Shown in pieces: positions 1 through 12,200 of a stretch of 64,000 bases of DNA (position 1 is the stretch's first letter; each line of letters starts with the position of its first letter). The notes beneath the pieces are model-generated. The model was not told where the DNA came from. It worked only from the letters and a program-made list of their open reading frames with translations, and made no database searches. A program made the translations under genes and the position numbers. Source of the stretch: Hydnum rufescens UP504 (Eukaryota; Basidiomycota; Agaricomycetes; Cantharellales; Hydnaceae); NCBI GenBank assembly GCA_014904985.1, contig MU128945.1, positions 285,231 through 349,230 on the forward strand, written 5' to 3'.

Positions 1-711
1 CACAAGCAACCATCCTGCATATATAAATTATGCCCCAAATTGGGAAAGAATGAAATGCGGCGAGACTGTTGTACGTAGGCATGAAGGACTATAGGTCTAA
101 TGAGGAATCAGAGCGCTGGGGACTGGCCGAAACACATAATTTATACCCCTTGTAAACGCCTAATCCCCACAGGCAGCCCAATGTGGTATATAAGAGGAGT
201 TCCCACCACGACCACCACCAGCGCCAAAAATATTACTGCAATGCTGCAATTTCAAGTATAGATATTCGATCCCCAAATCGAGCCCATCGATCGGATCTGA
301 AGATATATACCGGACACCAATTCCGGCTTTTTTTTTGGCATGCTCGAGCGTCGACTTGGATACGCAGGGCTGCTGCTCAGAGACACTGCATCATCGATCA
401 TCGCACAGGAAGCAGAGGTCTAGCCGACGACGAGACCGTCTTGGCAAAACAAATAATAGCAAGCTCGGCCAATAAATAGGAACAGAAGCACAGCGCGCAA
501 ATCACGTCGAAGGCAAATCGGCTTCTTCTCTGCTCGCGATTTTTCTCGAATCATGCCGACAGACGAAGGGCAGGGATCTCCGGTAGCTCATAATTCGGGA
601 GGGAAACGCGATGATTCAGGGCAGTGGATAAAGGAGGGGGAAAGGTCCTAGGATCATTTGGACTGTGCCACGTAACGAGATACAGTAAATAGGAACACGA
701 GGCAAAACTTG
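1..711. other. Intergenic, no gene recognised
   Basis: No convincing coding exon on either strand. A 98-codon open frame at 183-479 (+) is basic and His/Arg-rich with no family resemblance, and I treat it as chance. There is a run of nine or ten T near 330. The right part is probably the 3' untranslated region of the minus-strand membrane-protein gene that ends at 712. Confidence 0.5.
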
Positions 712-1844
712 TCAGTAGGGTGCAAGAGGAACGGGTGGGGGAGGGCTGGAACTCAACTCGTAAACGGCAGGAGCAATTTGGTCAGGAGGTTGTTGACCCC
801 AGTAACCCCCAGGATGGAGAGTACCGGACGTCACCTCAGTTGATGAATAGTCAGTGGCCTGGGCCTGGGCCGTAGATCCATTAGGGATACCACCCTTCGT
901 CTGGCGCCTGCGCATCAAGAAGAACAGGGCAAAGCTATGAGGCAAGACCGACTACGCCTCCTACAACACCACCAGCGATGGCGCCTGCGTGATTGTTACT
1001 GGAACGAACGGCCGGGGTGGGTGTGGCGGAACTAGTAGTTGCGGACGGAGAGCTGCTGGAGGAAGACGAGGTTGAGGTTGATACTGCAGAACTCGTCGTA
1101 GCCGCGTCAACAGGAATCACAACAAAATGATCAACCTAAAGTCCGGCACTTCAAGTTCGGAGCAGAATGGACAGGACTTGATAACGACGTACGTTGATTT
1201 CCCCGTAACCAGAACCGAACGTCCCACGAGCATCAAATTGGTTGCGTATGTAGATTCGGTGTACGGCTGGGGATAGGGATGCTACGGAATAAAGCAGAAC
1301 AGGGAAAGCGGTTCCTGGGGAGGATTTATTATAATAGTCGACTACTTGGACAAGGCTATCGTCGATGGAAACCGTGGCGTTTCCGCCATCGGATCGCTGA
1401 TATCCCCTGCAGAGGGAATCCTGGTCAGACTGAGCATACGTCAAGGGGAATATGACGCTTACCACCACTGGAAAGTGACACTGGTATATAAGATATGTCA
1501 AGAGATCTGGAGAATAAAGAGAGCCAAAGGGTGCAAAAAGGACTCACGTAGGGTCTACAATCACACTCGGTGAGCATCCAGGGAAAAAACAAAATGAAAA
1601 TAAACAGATACACACAGGGGGTTGTCCAGTTCACGGCGGACAGATTTGTTTGTTTGGTTGAGAACACCGCGACTGAAGTGTTTGCCTCAGTTTGGAAGCC
1701 CCCAGGAGCGATATACGTGCCCCAGCTAGAGTCTGGGGTATAGGTGATAGTGGCATTGAGCGAGCCGACCTCGTATGGTTGAGGGGCTGGCGCTGCGGCT
1801 GCGAGCAGGGCAACGCTGCCTAAAACAGCGAGAGGAGCAAGCAT
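712..1844 (-). CDS. Secreted/single-pass membrane protein with Ser-rich stalk
   Basis: Not assigned to a named family. The start at 1844 opens with a hydrophobic, Ala/Leu-rich signal peptide of about 20 residues ending near APAP. The ectodomain follows, with several Asn-X-Ser/Thr sites (NATI, NTSV, NLSA, NWTT). A second ectodomain segment contains DGGNATVSIDDSL and IYIRNQFDARGTFGSGYGEI, like the tandem beta-sandwich ectodomains common in Agaricomycete membrane proteins. Next come a low-complexity Ser/Thr stalk (about 1020-1100), one Gly/Ala/Val-rich transmembrane helix interrupted by an intron near 945, a basic stop-transfer RRRQTK, and a Pro-rich cytosolic tail. At least three introns; the exact junctions around 1500-1630 are unclear. 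Likely a cell-surface protein, possibly a wall sensor by architecture (inference). Divergent from URC4. Confidence 0.75.
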
Positions 1845-2775
1845 AACAGAGTACTACGAGGACCTGCGAACTGTATATCCTGAGCGCCAAAAGGACCCTC
1901 ACGCTACAATTCGGGCCAAAACCCTCCGTCAAATCCGGGAAAATAGTGATTTGGACGATAGTAAGAATACTGTTGCGTACAGTAATAGGCCTCTAGGTTG
2001 CTCGAAGATCTAGTTGCCACAACTGCTCAACTGACTTGGGTTGAGTTAAGTCAAATCGAGTCCTGAGTTCTTTTTTTTCCTCCCGAACTACGATAAACTG
2101 TGGCGTGTTTTTGCCGCAGTGTGAAAAAGAATGCATTCAAATGATAGAAGTCGCTGGGATAGCGGAGTATCATTGGAAACAACCTTCTGAATCCTGGATG
2201 TTCGCCCGCGGGGAGATGAAACATTTAACACGTCAATGACCAACATCCTCAGATTTGGTAGGATGGACCTTCAAGTGATAAAAATTTCAACTAGTGGCCG
2301 TGATTACAATGAAATGAAACTATAGAGTGTGGGCAATCTAATAAGCCAAAAAGGCCTCAAACCCGCCGAGAGCCAGACGCCGACTTAAGCGCTCAGCTAC
2401 CAAACTGCATTAGAATCCGTGGGAGTTGGTGGCTTGCTCCGCCAGCCGGATTTTGTCCTTCTCAAGTCCGTGAAATTTGACCCTCTCAGTAGCCGAACAT
2501 CCGTGAATTTGTGATCTGGTATGCCTTGGAGCTCGAAACATCCGTGAACGCGGATCTACGTTATAAAACAATCCACAAAGCGCTTTTCTCCTCCATCAAT
2601 GCGATCTCTATCAGCTTCCAATTGTTTGTTCCCATCATTATCGCCGGGCACCTTTGTCTCCAACTTCGACTCTTTTGCCGAGATCTTCCACTCCTCTTGT
2701 AAGATAGCGAGAACCTCGAACAGCACTAGTACCAAATCGCGGCAAGTCGTGACCGTGACTCCTCTGTGACTCACT
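1845..2775. other. Divergent intergenic/promoter region
   Basis: A 931 bp gap between the diverging starts of the membrane-protein gene and URC4. No coding exon seen. It holds a T8 run near 2071 and short AT-rich stretches. It must contain both promoters, but I see no decisive TATA box. Confidence 0.5.
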
Positions 2776-4488
2776 ATGAACCTCGCTACCGATCTGTCTC
2801 CTGCTCAAAGAGTTGCGTATCTACAAACACTCCCTGCAATTCGGGAGAGATGCGGGCGTGTGTATGAATTGGCAAAACTGGGGAAGCTAGAGCACTTTGA
2901 TTATCATCCCGAGAAGGAATCTGACGTCGTCGATTTTTGTATCGAAATCATTCAAGTCGGTTCAATGCATGCTCTTTTTGACAGTAGAAATGACACGCCC
3001 CTTGTTCCCAGCGCGATTTCGACACCAACTACACTTTCGCAAGCGATCTGGTCCTATATACATTACCGATTTCTTACTAAATTATTCCACCATTGGCACA
3101 GTAGATCCCGCCTCATAGTCGTTGGAGACATTTTGACACTGGAAGAGAACGCATCGGCCCTCTCCTCAATAGCTGGGCGTCTGCCGATAAAACTGAGGTC
3201 ACCAAGCGCCTGATCGATCTCTTTCTCGTTTCTGTACTCCTGGACGCTGGCGCTGGGAACCGATGGGTCTACACTGAAAGACACACCGGGAACAAGTTCT
3301 CTCGGTCTGAGGGATTGGCCATTGCGAGTCTGGATGCGTTTCTGGAAGGATACTTCTCTGGCGAGAAATCCCAGCCATTTCGTGTTGATGGTATGTACTA
3401 TTTATACCTCTCTCCCCTACTGTTTTTGGATGACGCGGCGGACATCCACGATGAAGCCAATGGACTATCGCTCATCTCCGTGGCAGAATATCGCAGCGAC
3501 ATTCCAGGTTGATGAAACCTCGAACCCCATGTCTGGGCTTGAAGGTCGCACATCACTTCTCTCCAATCTTTCTCAAGCTCTCCGCACCAGTCCCGAATTT
3601 TTTGGGGTCGATGCTCGTCCCGGAAATCTCATAGGTGCGGATCTTGTGATCGATAGCCCGAAAACATGCTTAATCCCTATGTCCCACAGACTTCCTCACG
3701 AAGGAATCCCAACCAGATGGAGTAAATCGAAAAGTGCATATATCGGCACTCTTCCATGCGTTGATCCAGGGCTTGGCCCCCATCTGGCCAGTGCGCAACC
3801 AGCTCGCCGGAATCTCGCTCGGCGATGTGTGGTCATGCAACGCACTCGTATCAGAGGCCTCCACTGGGATCCCTGCTGGCGCTAAATTTAACCCATCCTC
3901 CCGGGATCCGGTCGCAGACGATCTTGTGCCGTTCCACAAGTTGACGCAATGGCTGACGTACAGCCTCGTGGAGCCGCTCGAGAAGGTCCTCGGATGGAAG
4001 GTGGAAGGCATGGAGGATATGACTGGTTTGCCTGAGTATCGCAATGGTGGGGAGGTTCCATGATCGTCTTTCTTGTCTTCGTACTCTGACTGAGGCTTTG
4101 TTGTGTAAGGTGGCTTATTGGTCGATTTCGGGGTGTTAACGCTGCGCCAGGAAACGATCTCGTCGTTCTACCCTGATCCAAATTCAGACATTCCGCTCTT
4201 GCCTCCTTCGCATTCGGCGATTATCGAATGGCGAGCGATGACTGTCATTGAATTGTATGTCTCGTCGCCATTATTTGCTTTGTTATCGCTGACTCACGGG
4301 AACGTCGCAACGTCACAAGAGACCGTATTGCATCTGCCATTCGCACGAAGCTGGGTGAACCATCTCTGACGCTGCCTCAAGTATTAGAGAGTGCCACGTG
4401 GAAGGGTGGGCGTGAAATAGCTAGAATCAAGAGGCCTACCACAGGGGGTCCACCTATCGATATTGAAAGTGATGGAACTGTTTTCTGA
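2776..4488 (+). CDS. URC4: URC4/Urg3-type uracil catabolism protein (DUF1688)
   Basis: The N-terminus LPAIRERCGRVYELAKLGKL and the later blocks IPPHSRWRHFD, LLDAGAGNRW, FSRSEGLAIASLDAF, PIWPVRNQLAGISLGDVW and HKLTQWLTYSLVEPLEK match the DUF1688 family, whose member URC4 is needed for the fungal URC route of uracil degradation. The reaction of the protein itself is not settled. Exons are joined by short introns near 2953-3030, 3048-3110, 3391-3510, 3633-3690, 4050-4107 and 4255-4320. One acceptor (CACAGTAG, about 3113) is chosen because it keeps the frame into IPPHSRW. The stop at 4486-4488 follows a Gly/Pro-rich tail. Length and order of blocks are those of a full-length family member. No other URC gene is visible in this window. 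Confidence 0.88.
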
Positions 4489-4805
4489 TCCATGTGTATT
4501 GCTTATGACATGTATCGTGGTGTTTTGTACCTCAACTCAAACCAAGATTGTTATCTGTGTCTGTCACGCATCCCGAAGTCAGAGTCTGTTTCTGCTGGAG
4601 GCCACACCGCTCCTGTCGAACTACCAGAGACACACAGATCTGTACTGCACATTACGAAGGGCTATGATTCGTCGAGATAAACAACTAGCCCGCAAGGAGA
4701 CCATACAGTATCCCTGATGCGAACGCAAGTACATTTTGGACAGGCGGAGTGGCACATAATACACGGACTCATAGTCGAGCTACTGCGGGTACCAAGTCCC
4801 GCACA
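4489..4805. other. Convergent 3' intergenic region
   Basis: A 317 bp gap between the convergent ends of URC4 and CLF1. Short open frames here resemble no family. Probably the two 3' untranslated regions. Confidence 0.5.
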
Positions 4806-7663
4806 TCATTCCTTATCGGATCCCGAGTCAGATTCTTCATCGGAGGCCTCTTTCCCTGCATCGGACATCTCCACGTCCTCTGTCACCTGATTCCCGTCTT
4901 GAGTCGCCGCCGCAATGGCTATTGCTCCAGCACTGTTCTTGGCCTGAGATTCCTTCCACGCATGCGCCATCTGGAGGAATTTGAAACCGGTGGGGTTTGC
5001 CTTGCGTTCATCATCTGCAAACACCATGTCCCAGTCTGATGAGATAGTGAACGGTATTATTCATTAGTATCTTCCAATTAGGCCAGAAGCAGTGTGAAAT
5101 AAAGGATGCCCACATTCTTCTTGATCACCAGCTTCGTTGATCTTTCTTCGTCGTTTGGTCGCTTGTGGCATTAAACCTTGTACGTGCGCAACATCCTCAG
5201 ACGTGCCATGTTCGCTCTCGAATGTCTTCCATGCCTCCAGTAGAGCAACGCGCTATGGAAAGGTGCAAAGAAAATGTGAAGGCAATATTCTGGAGAATAG
5301 AGCACAAGAATCACGCACGTCCGTCCATTCGTGACCCTTGAGATCTTTGTAACCACGTTCGAAGACCGCCCTGGCCTTCTGTGGATTACCTTTGTTCTCT
5401 TCTGCCACGTCTTCTTCCCCCTGTTCCTCTTCGTCACCTGCGCCCGCACCAATATTCGCACCCTCAAATAGTGCATACGCAATCCACACTTTCACGTGGC
5501 CACTCCTGTCCAGCAGGCGCTCGTACAGAGTGCGGGCCCGTTCGCGCTCGCCTTCTTCGACCTCAAGATCGATATACGCTTTCCATAGTAGCTCGGGCAT
5601 GTCGAGGGCTTGCTGTTGCGCACCAAGCTCGAAGATCGCGCGGTACGCTGAAGGTCGCCAAGTGTCGATTCGAGTTCTGCAAACTTGATCCAAGCGCTGC
5701 AATTTGTAGGGTCATACTGCACAAATGGCACGTGGTGAGATAACACTTGGTCCTGAATCTACCTCGCTCTCACCTCAAGATACTTCTCGTATAGGGTGCG
5801 TACACGGTCGAATTCGCGCAACTAATGATAACGGTCAAATCACATACCAAATAAATTTGGGCTGTGGCCTACCTCGAGCTCCAGCTGAATGTATCCCTTG
5901 AACAACGCCTCCTTCGGACACATACCGATAGCAGCCCCAAGGGTCTTTCGAACCGCAACGAGATCCAGCTGACGAATTTCAAATCTTGCGAGCATGAGCC
6001 ACAACTTGGCGAATGTAAACCGCTTATGGGGACTAGTTGTATTGCCGTTTTGTATATTTGCTGTGCCCGAGCGATATCCTACGGATCGAAATAGGGGGAA
6101 ACATTAGCAAGTCGGCCGGAGACAGCCAATAAAGGGCTCATACCCTCGTTTCGATCTCTTCGAACAGAGCATAATTTAGCCATAGGAAAATATATCTCCG
6201 CCAGAAGCGCTTTTCGGAACCAGGGGGCACCTGCGCAACTGCACGTTCGTATACCTCCCTGACTTTTTCGGCATCTGCAGCCGTCTCACCGCCATCTGCA
6301 CGGTCGGCGCGAAATGCATCCTCTTCCAAGCGTGCGTAATCAAACCAAACGTCATAATTTCGCGGATCATTGGTTATTTCTTCTTCGTACTGTATCCGCC
6401 GCTTGCCAAGCACAGTGGATTCCACGCCGGCACGATCCCCATGTTGCTTTTCGAACTTTGTATAGGATGCGTAGAGAGCCGCCGATTTTGAACGGGGAAG
6501 ACGAGACAATGCGAACTGAAAGAAAAGGATTCGAGTGTATTAGATGAGGGATGATGAAGAGCTTCCCATATGAAGTTGAAAAAGACCTTGTAGATAACGC
6601 GAGCTCGATCATACTCCTTTAATCGTGTCTCCATACGCGCAAATGCTCCAAAAACGGCTTGTGCTTTCTCAACCTGTTCTTCATCATCTCCAAAGAATTC
6701 AAGTGCTGTCTGGAACACTTGGCGGCACTTTTCTTCGAAGTTACAAGATTACGAGGAGTAGGGTCAGAATAACGCCATTGGGTACGGCAGAGAAAGATAT
6801 TCCCACCGAGATTACTCCGTTCTTCTTCGAATTTGGCCCATTTGACCCATACACGGGGATCGGGTCTAATAGCAACCCACCGCTCGTAGATCGTACTGGC
6901 CCGGTCGAGCTCCCCATACCGTTCTTCCATTTTTATATATGCTTGCCAGGCTTTATCTTCCGGTTCCCACTTCATCCAGCGCTCGAAGACTTGCCGAGCG
7001 CCGGGGACATTTTGAAGCAACTCCTCAAGATATACATACTTGTACCAAAGTTGGTCGATGCGGGGGAGAAGAGTGACTGCCCGGTCAAAGAGGTTGCGTG
7101 CATGTTGCACATTCCGAGACTTGAGCTCCTAAAAATATTTACTTTAGCCTTGGGCCGGGAAAGGTCGACGCAGATGAGAGCGTGCCATTTCAGTGTAGCT
7201 CAGCCAAAGACGGATATTCCGACCATCAACATCGAGAGCACGCTCGTAAACGGATCGTGATCTATCAAATTCGCCCTGACTGGCTTCCCACGATGCATAT
7301 GCAGTCCATTCTTTGATCTACAGTCGCAGAAGACGTCTAGTACAGGGCATCTGCATAATAATACGCCATTCACTCACGTTGCCGCGAGTTCGTCTAATTC
7401 GCTCCTCAAATTCTTTACGTTTGCGCCCTCGATACTCATGTAGTTCTTCAAAATCTTCAACGCGTTGCTTTGGAGCGCGGAAGGCGACTTCTTGTCTTTC
7501 TTGGGCCTAATTTAATTATTCGCGCAAGTTCAAGTTCAGGCTGGGGAAATAATACAGGACGAAAGCAGCATACCTCACGAAGGAGCTGTTCGGCGGTGAT
7601 CTGGATTGCAGCAGGGGCCCGGTTCTTCACGCGCGGGGCGCGCGCATCTGTTTGGTGGCTCAT
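4806..7663 (-). CDS. CLF1: Pre-mRNA splicing factor CLF1/Crooked-neck (HAT repeats)
   Basis: A tandem array of half-a-TPR (HAT) repeats, for example [61 protein letters not shown] and ASTIYERWV, is diagnostic of Clf1/CRNKL1. This is a scaffold of the Prp19-associated complex acting in nuclear spliceosome assembly. The start at 7663 precedes the family N-terminus [20 protein letters not shown]. The protein ends in an acidic tail ([11 protein letters not shown]). About ten introns. The intron at 7129-7185 appears to use a GC donor. Two single-base frame breaks are visible. At 6028-6031 a four-base G/C run needs one more base to keep [13 protein letters not shown] in frame. At 5642-5643 a two-base run breaks DLQRTRAIFELG. 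Both look like sequence errors because the reading resumes in perfect family register. Confidence 0.93.
7129..7185 (-). other. GC-AG intron in CLF1
   Basis: The conserved junction [16 protein letters not shown] fixes both ends of this 57 nt intron. It begins GCACGC, not GT, and ends TTTTTAG. The donor lacks the GCAAGT consensus usual for GC introns, so a base-call error (GT read as GC) is also possible. Confidence 0.6.
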
Positions 7664-8353
7664 CAATGGGCCTCGGTAATTTCCGACGGTGAGCGGATAG
7701 CTCCGTCGCCATGTAGTGAACATCCACACGCAGGACCTGATTCTTTATTTGCAAGAAGGCTTTGATCACGTAGAAGTGCACCCCATAAATTCATTCTGGC
7801 CGCTCCTATTCTACATAGATGGGGTACATATCCTGGTCCATGAACCATCAGAGACTAGAAGGATAGCAGTGCCCAATTAGCAGAAGCATTGCCGCAACTG
7901 GAGTCATCTGTCAAGCAAGCTGATTGATTACAAATCGCTGGTTGGATCAGGGTGGTGAAAGTCTTTTTTATGTACCACAGCGGGCTGCCTATGGGTAGCC
8001 ATAAGGCGCCTAGGGCGGCCCTTTTACAAGGATATTATTAGATTTGTTTCCTCTCGCGCTCCTCCTTTCCTGCGGATTTCCTCGTGGAACTCGTAGTGTG
8101 CTATTCTCCTCTGCTGATCCGGCTTTCTCTTTTTGACTCTCTGCATGACAGTCTGGTCGGATCAGGTGAATTATACTGACATATAGTCGCCAAAGGATCA
8201 TAATTGTGAAATGAGAATTACATTGGTTTGGGCATTCCGTAGCTATAGTGAAAAGCCTAACAAAGCAGGGAGCTTCTGCATAGTAGGGGCTCCACGTCTA
8301 TCGGACAGATGGACAAGCACATGGGGAAGGAGAGATCCATCATACCACTAATT
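7664..8353. other. Tandem intergenic region with a possible small ORF
   Basis: A 690 bp gap between YAR1-like (ends 8354) and CLF1 (starts 7663), both on the minus strand. A 40-codon basic/acidic frame at 8024-8146 (-) reads QRVKKRKPDQQRRIAHYEF, which has protein-like composition, but I cannot place it in a family and see no clear upstream exon. The rest should contain the CLF1 promoter and the YAR1 3' end. Confidence 0.4.
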
Positions 8354-9145
8354 TTACTCGTCATCTGATGGGACAGAAACAGAATCCGATTCGTCGTCAT
8401 CTGCAGCGAGAAGACTGTCATGTAGATGGAGCACGCAGAGGTAGGCAAAAAGCGGCGAATCATACCATGAACAATATCGGCCTTGGCGATGGAGGCAAGC
8501 CCTTGAGCCTCACGAATGGCCGCCTTAGTATTAGGATCGTCCGAGGCCACAAGATCGATCGCCAGGGAACCAAATTTGTCCTTGATTCTACGCGTAGTTC
8601 GTTACATTTGTAGCATCAAGTCACTAATATCAGGTCCACAACACCTACCTTATATCGGCACCGGCCTCTAGCAGAGTCTGGACGATGTAAAATCGGAGTT
8701 TGGGATCGGATATCTTCACTGCGAGGTGTAACGGAGTGGCTTTCTGAAGCCGGTTCACAGGGTCGACGTCGCAGTCCTCGTACGACAAAAGATGATCTAT
8801 TACATTTGGTGAAGGCATAGAGGAGGCATAGTGCAGGGCTTCCGGAGTAATCATTACTTGCTGTGATCGCTTTTCATGATACGTACAGACCTGTATTTCC
8901 TAACCTAATATTCGCGTTGGTCTTCGATTGGGTTCCAAGGATTGCGTTGCAATGGGAAGTGATCGGCTCACCCATCAGCATGATTTATGTCAAAGTCACC
9001 CTGCTGAAATATTTCAAAAAGGAGATCTTCATTATCGCTCTTAGCGGCGGCTAATAGGCGCTCATCTGCGGAAGAATGCCAAGGGCGTCAGGTATTCGAT
9101 GGGACCACATTGATAAACACTGACAGGCTCACTGTTAGACGCCAT
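8354..9145 (-). CDS. Ankyrin-repeat protein, YAR1-like
   Basis: A small protein of roughly 170-190 residues made of a short N-terminal helix (ERLLAAAKSDNEDLLFEIF), two to three ankyrin repeats (ALHYASSMPSPNVIDHLL, ATPLHLAVK, VQTLLEAGADIRIKDKFGSL), a helix DPNTKAAIREAQG and an acidic C-terminus (DDDESDSVSVPSDDE). This size and order match fungal Yar1, the dedicated chaperone that escorts ribosomal protein uS3 (Rps3) to the nucleus. Assignment by architecture only. The start at 9145 gives a four-codon first exon followed by a GTGAGC donor. Further introns lie near 8850-8995 and 8590-8650, and a last one near 8410-8465. It shares a 141 bp divergent promoter with SMC4. Other small ankyrin proteins are the alternative. 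Confidence 0.7.
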
Positions 9146-9286
9146 GATAACCGCTCCTTTCGTGCTCAGGGCAGTTATGCAACCCGGAGAATAGCCTAGG
9201 AAAGCTGTGGTCGCTGTTCGGGCACTGCCGTCGGGACCGGAATCAATTAATTCCGTCACGCGCTTCAAGACGCGGTGTTGAAAACA
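9146..9286. promoter_or_regulatory. Divergent promoter YAR1-like / SMC4
   Basis: Only 141 bp separate the two start codons, so both promoters must lie here or overlap the first exons. No clear TATA box. Confidence 0.55.
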
Positions 9287-12200
9287 ATGGCAACGCGCAG
9301 GAGCACTCGCTCCAAACCAGCGTCCTCGGCGTCCGCTGCTGGGGCTAACTCGTCGGTGAAGGCCGGCGACGCGAAACGCACCCCAAACCAAGAGGATCTT
9401 TCTGGCAGCGACAATGAACTTGAACCAACACCATCCACTAGCAAACGTGCTCGAACCTCATCTTCTAAGGCAGCGACATCGTCTCGCAGTGCTACTCGAA
9501 GTACAAAATCCGTAGCTGAGTCTATACCCGAGGAACAAGACAACGGGGAAGGTGACAACACGTCTGACCAGCCACCAAAGCGAACTGCTCGCAAACCTCG
9601 CGCGACTTCGTCCAAACCGGCACCAAAACGCAAGACAACTGAATCCAAATCTAGATCCTCTCGGCGTGTTGTTGCTCCACTCTCTGATCCTGAAGAAAGT
9701 GAACAGGATGGTGTTCCATCCCCGGTCGTGAAAGTCGAAGTCAAATCAACATCACTATCGAAACAAAACGGCAATTCTGGCCGTCGAGCTCCACGTGTGA
9801 TAGTAGGGTTCGACGAGGAGGAAAATGAATCCGATGCCCCTCCACACGTCATACCTGAGACCGTGGCACAAGTTGACGAACCAGAACCAAGCGCACCTGA
9901 GCGAGCGCCGGTCCCGGAAGAAGAGAGACCTTCCTCGGAAGAAGAAGATCTCATTCCGCGGTCTTCCATTCGTGCTTCGATTGCTCCTCCCTCGCGAATT
10001 GGCCGTGGCTCAGTGCCACCTATTTCGCGTGTAGGCCACACTTCAATCTCCGGCCCCAGACCCAGTGTCGTTCCGAAGGAGCCAGAAATTGATCCTGGCC
10101 CTAAGGCGCGTCTTGTCATCCATAAAATGGCTCTTGTCAACTTCAAGAGCTATAAAGGTCGACAGGAGATCGGCCCTTTCCATAAGGTGTTTACATACAC
10201 CATAATCACGTTCGTTAGCTAATATTTTCAACCTAGTCCTTCTCATCTATCGTCGGTCCGAATGGTTCCGGAAAGTCGAACACTATCGATGCTCTTCTCT
10301 TCGTCTTCGGATACAGAGCGAGTAAAATGCGACAGGGAAAACTCTCCGAGTTGATCCATAATTCGTCGGCCAGAGCTCCTGGAGACGAAGGCTCTGAAGA
10401 TGACAGCCATCCGGAATTCAATTCATGCAGTGTTGAAGTTCATTTTCGGGAGATCATTGATCTTGTGAGTACCAGATTTTGTTCCGTCCCTACGTACATC
10501 CCCAACACCACATTGTTCTCCCAGCCCGGACCAGATGATTTCGAAGTTGTACCCAACTCGAAGCTTGTCGTTGCGCGTACTGCGTACAGGAATAACAAGT
10601 CTGAATACACAATCAACGGAAACGCATCTAATTTTACTGAAGTCACGAGCTTGCTGAAAGGCCGTGGCATCGATCTCGATCATAAGCGTTTCCTCATCCT
10701 GCAGGTAATTAAATGTTCACCCCTTGATATATGTGCCATTCTCTGAATGTAATCTCAGGGTGAGGTCGAGAGCATCGCGCAGATGAAGCCCAAGGCGCCC
10801 TCGGAACATGAAGATGGTTTGCTCGAGTATCTTGAGGACATCATCGGGACCTCGAAATACAAGGCCCCTATCGAAGAATGTAACGAGGAAGTGGAGAAAC
10901 TCAACGAGGACCGAGGCGCCAGATTGACACGTCTTAGGCATGTAGAGAAAGAGAAGAGTCGTCTCGAGGTCTGTTTCCCTTTTACCTCTAGTTATGCACC
11001 GCCGTCAGACCTTTACATTCCGTGGAATCTAGGAAGCCAAGAGAGAAGTGGAAGATGCTTTAAAGGATCTAAATGCGCTCGCTAGAGCAAAGTCTGCTCT
11101 TGCCCAACACTACATCTGGCAGAGTTTGAAGAATGCAGAGGCATCTCGGCGAGACATTGTAAGTCTCGATGATTAACGATTAGCGATTCACCATTTTTAT
11201 TGCTGATGTCTTCCGTAGTCTAAGCTAGAGCAGCAACTCGTTCAGGAGGTGGAGAAGAATAAGGACAACCTGGCGGAAAGCGAGACTCTTCAGGAACAAT
11301 ATGAAGACCGTGCTGCCCAATACGACGTAAGTGGTTTCCCTCCCCCCGATTGACTAGCCTTTGCGCTGAAGTGTCCCCTTTAACAGGTTGTGAAGAAAGA
11401 GACCGCGAAACTCGTGAAAGATCTTGCGTCGCATGAGAAAGAAGAGGTCAAATTACAAGAGAAGAAGAAGCACGTCTCATCAAAGCAAAAGAAGCTCAAA
11501 AAGGCTATAGCCGATGTGCGTGTCTTGTCATCCACAAATTCCCCTTATTGATTCCTCGATGTCCTGAGGTTTTAGGATGGACACGCGAAGAGCGATGCGG
11601 ACGCTACCATTGAGGCATCAGGTAATCAGCTGCAAGAAGCGAAAGAAAGAAATCGATGCACTCGAATCAGACCTTGAGAAAGAAGAACACGAACTGGAAG
11701 CGATCCAGGAGAGCCTAAAGGGTAAGTTCGCCTTTCGCTGCTGCCTATTTTCCACCGAAGCCTTCCGGTTCATGTGATTTATGTTATTTAGACAAGACCG
11801 TGGTATTTCAACGACAGATTGAGCCAAACAGAAGGAGCTCGCTCCATGGACAGCCAAAGTCAATATCAAACAAGCAGAAATCGATCTCGCCGAAAGCGAA
11901 CGTGCGCTTCTTGCTGACAAGGCAACTGGTGCCCAAGCGGCCGTTGATGAAGCAATCCAAGGGCTTGAGAAGCTGAAGGCAGACAAAGCCGTCAAGGAAG
12001 AGGAGCTAGAAACGTTGAACGTAGAGCGGGAGGGTCTGAAAAAGCAGATCAAGGCTGGCGAGAGCAAATTTAGAGTAGGTGGCCCTATTTTACATCATTA
12101 GTTGTGGTCCGCTCACATGCGGGTTCATGCGGGTTGGTCGTTCAGAATGTCGAGGAGCAGACTGATCGACTTCGTTCTAAAGCATCCGGTGCACGTCAAA

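Noticed and set aside
183..479. 98-codon open frame as a gene
   Set aside because: No family resemblance, no splice structure, odd His/Arg composition.
9265..10146. 293-codon minus-strand frame opposite SMC4
   Set aside because: It is the antisense of the first SMC4 exon, whose codon bias keeps the opposite frame open.
11792..11825. Alternative acceptor at about 11823 that would remove the SMC4 frame break
   Set aside because: It would delete KTVVFQRQIE, which matches the conserved SMC4 coil; a missing base in CC is simpler.
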